DNA from: Postechiella marina
Lineage (GTDB): Bacteria > Bacteroidota > Bacteroidia > Flavobacteriales > Flavobacteriaceae
Assembly: GCF_039538365.1 (NCBI RefSeq)
Contig: NZ_BAABCA010000001.1
Coordinates: forward strand, 186,001-250,000
DNA: 64,000 bases
Direction of reading: 5' to 3'
Part shown: positions 63,297 through 64,000 of the stretch, piece by piece
How the letters are laid out: each line of letters begins with the position of its first letter
How positions within the stretch are numbered: position 1 is the stretch's first letter
The notes under the pieces: model-generated
Database searches by the model: none
Told to the model about the DNA's origin: nothing
Seen by the model: the letters and a program-made list of their open reading frames with translations, nothing else
Position numbers and translations under genes: made by a program

Positions 63297-64000
63297 ATGA
63301 ATAAAAACGAAATAAAAACAACATGCTCTTATTGTGGAGTTGGATGTGGTATTATTGTTAAAAAAGATGCCAATAATAAGGTTTTAGTTGAAGGCGATAA
63401 AGATCACCCTGTTAACAAAGGTATGCTTTGTTCAAAAGGGATGAATTTACATTACGTAGCTAATGATACTTCAGACAGAATTTTGTACCCAGAAATGCGC
63501 TGGAGCAGATCTCACCCAAGAGAACGTGTAAGTTGGGATGATGCTTTAGATAGAGCAAGTAGTGTTTTTAAATCGATAATTAAAAAACACGGACCAGATA
63601 GTGTTGGGTTTTACGTATCGGGGCAAAGTTTAACAGAAGAATATTATATAGCAAATAAGTTAACTAAAGGTTTTTTAGGTACCAATAATATAGATACAAA
63701 TTCGCGTTTATGTATGAGCTCTGCTGTTGTTGGTTACAAAAAAACTTTTGGAGAAGATAGTGTGCCTATCTCATACGAAGATATAGAGTTGGCCGATACT
63801 TTTTTAATTACAGGAGCAAACCCAGCATGGTGTCATCCTATTCTTTTTAGAAGAATTGAAAAGCGTAAAGAAGAAAACCCAGATGTTCGTATTATAGTTA
63901 TAGACCCAAGAAAAACAGATTCTGCAGCTTTTGCAGATTTGCATTTACAATTAATACCAGGAACAGATGTTGTGCTATATAATGCAATTGGTAGGTGTTT
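63297..64000 (+). CDS. Assimilatory nitrate reductase catalytic subunit (cut by window edge)
   Basis: The first 234 complete codons of a molybdopterin oxidoreductase are visible; it runs off the right edge. The N-terminal [4Fe-4S] motif is TTCSYCGVGCGIIVKKD, then KGMLCSKGMNL. Cofactor-binding blocks follow, including FYVSGQSLTEEYYIANKL, TNSRLCMSSAVVGYKKTFG and ITGANPAWCHPILFRRIE. The beginning matches NasA/NasC/NarB-type enzymes, which lack a Tat signal and act in the cytoplasm. It lies 127 bases after narK and lacks TACGTA boxes, so it may be co-transcribed with narK. Confidence 0.92.
   Translation, partial: MNKNEIKTTCSYCGVGCGIIVKKDANNKVLVEGDKDHPVNKGMLCSKGMNLHYVANDTSDRILYPEMRWSRSHPRERVSWDDALDRASSVFKSIIKKHGPDSVGFYVSGQSLTEEYYIANKLTKGFLGTNNIDTNSRLCMSSAVVGYKKTFGEDSVPISYEDIELADTFLITGANPAWCHPILFRRIEKRKEENPDVRIIVIDPRKTDSAAFADLHLQLIPGTDVVLYNAIGRC

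Overview
The window looks like chromosomal DNA of a marine-type member of the Flavobacteriaceae (Bacteroidota). It is AT-rich (roughly one third G+C by eye). Its genes are typical of that family: TonB-dependent receptors, a DUF4249 lipoprotein, LytTR and TPR-LuxR regulators, an SDR-type threonine dehydrogenase and a ParE/ParC pair. Several promoters carry the Bacteroidota -7 element TAnnTTTG. I see no rRNA, tRNA, CRISPR array, insertion sequence or prophage.

Layout. 1-948 is the N-terminal end of a TonB-dependent receptor running off the left edge. 1.1-8.8 kb holds ychF, an SRPBCC protein, an EamA transporter and parE, a tiny basic protein, then parC. 8.8-15.1 kb holds an acyltransferase-SGNH protein, an NTF2-like protein, smpB, an S41 peptidase lipoprotein and lpdA. 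15.2-18.7 kb is a small ORF, TonB receptor and DUF4249 operon closed by a strong terminator. 18.9-21.4 kb has two paralogous ECF sigma genes around a small partner gene and an MscS-like channel. 21.4-25.0 kb has a decayed secreted-protein gene, an esterase, a LytS/LytTR two-component pair and a lone ExbB/MotA-like protein. 25.1-35.7 kb is housekeeping and metabolism: a DEAD-box helicase, aldose epimerase, pabB, tilS, adenine deaminase, a GC-rich structured intergenic element, a YheT-like hydrolase and lrp/tdh/kbl for threonine breakdown. 36.0-40.5 kb encodes a periplasmic molybdenum hydroxylase (IorAB type) with XdhC and MocA maturation factors. 40.5-44.5 kb has two secreted proteins sharing a carbohydrate-binding-like module and a divergent TPR-LuxR regulator.

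44.7-64 kb is mainly a nitrogen-oxyanion region. It holds an FdhF/YdeP molybdoenzyme, nirB-nirD, a six-gene signalling operon (50.8-57.7 kb), a DUF4202 gene, a NarX-like sensor kinase with a NarL-like regulator, a NarK/NNP transporter, and the start of an assimilatory nitrate reductase cut by the right edge. The nirB, narK and narL-like promoters share clustered TACGTA boxes and lack a -33 element. nirB and narK have nearly the same core promoter. This suggests one nitrate regulon driven by the local NarL-like protein.

The most interesting system is the 50.8-57.7 kb operon. It encodes a periplasmic YfiR/DUF4154 protein, an outer-membrane TonB-receptor-like barrel, a lipoprotein, a membrane histidine kinase whose periplasmic region resembles CHASE8, a stand-alone receiver and a REC-histidine kinase hybrid. 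In Pseudomonas YfiBNR, periplasmic YfiR restrains YfiN, a CHASE8-HAMP-GGDEF protein. Here the same input parts seem wired to a phosphorelay instead of cyclic-di-GMP, with a barrel in place of YfiB.
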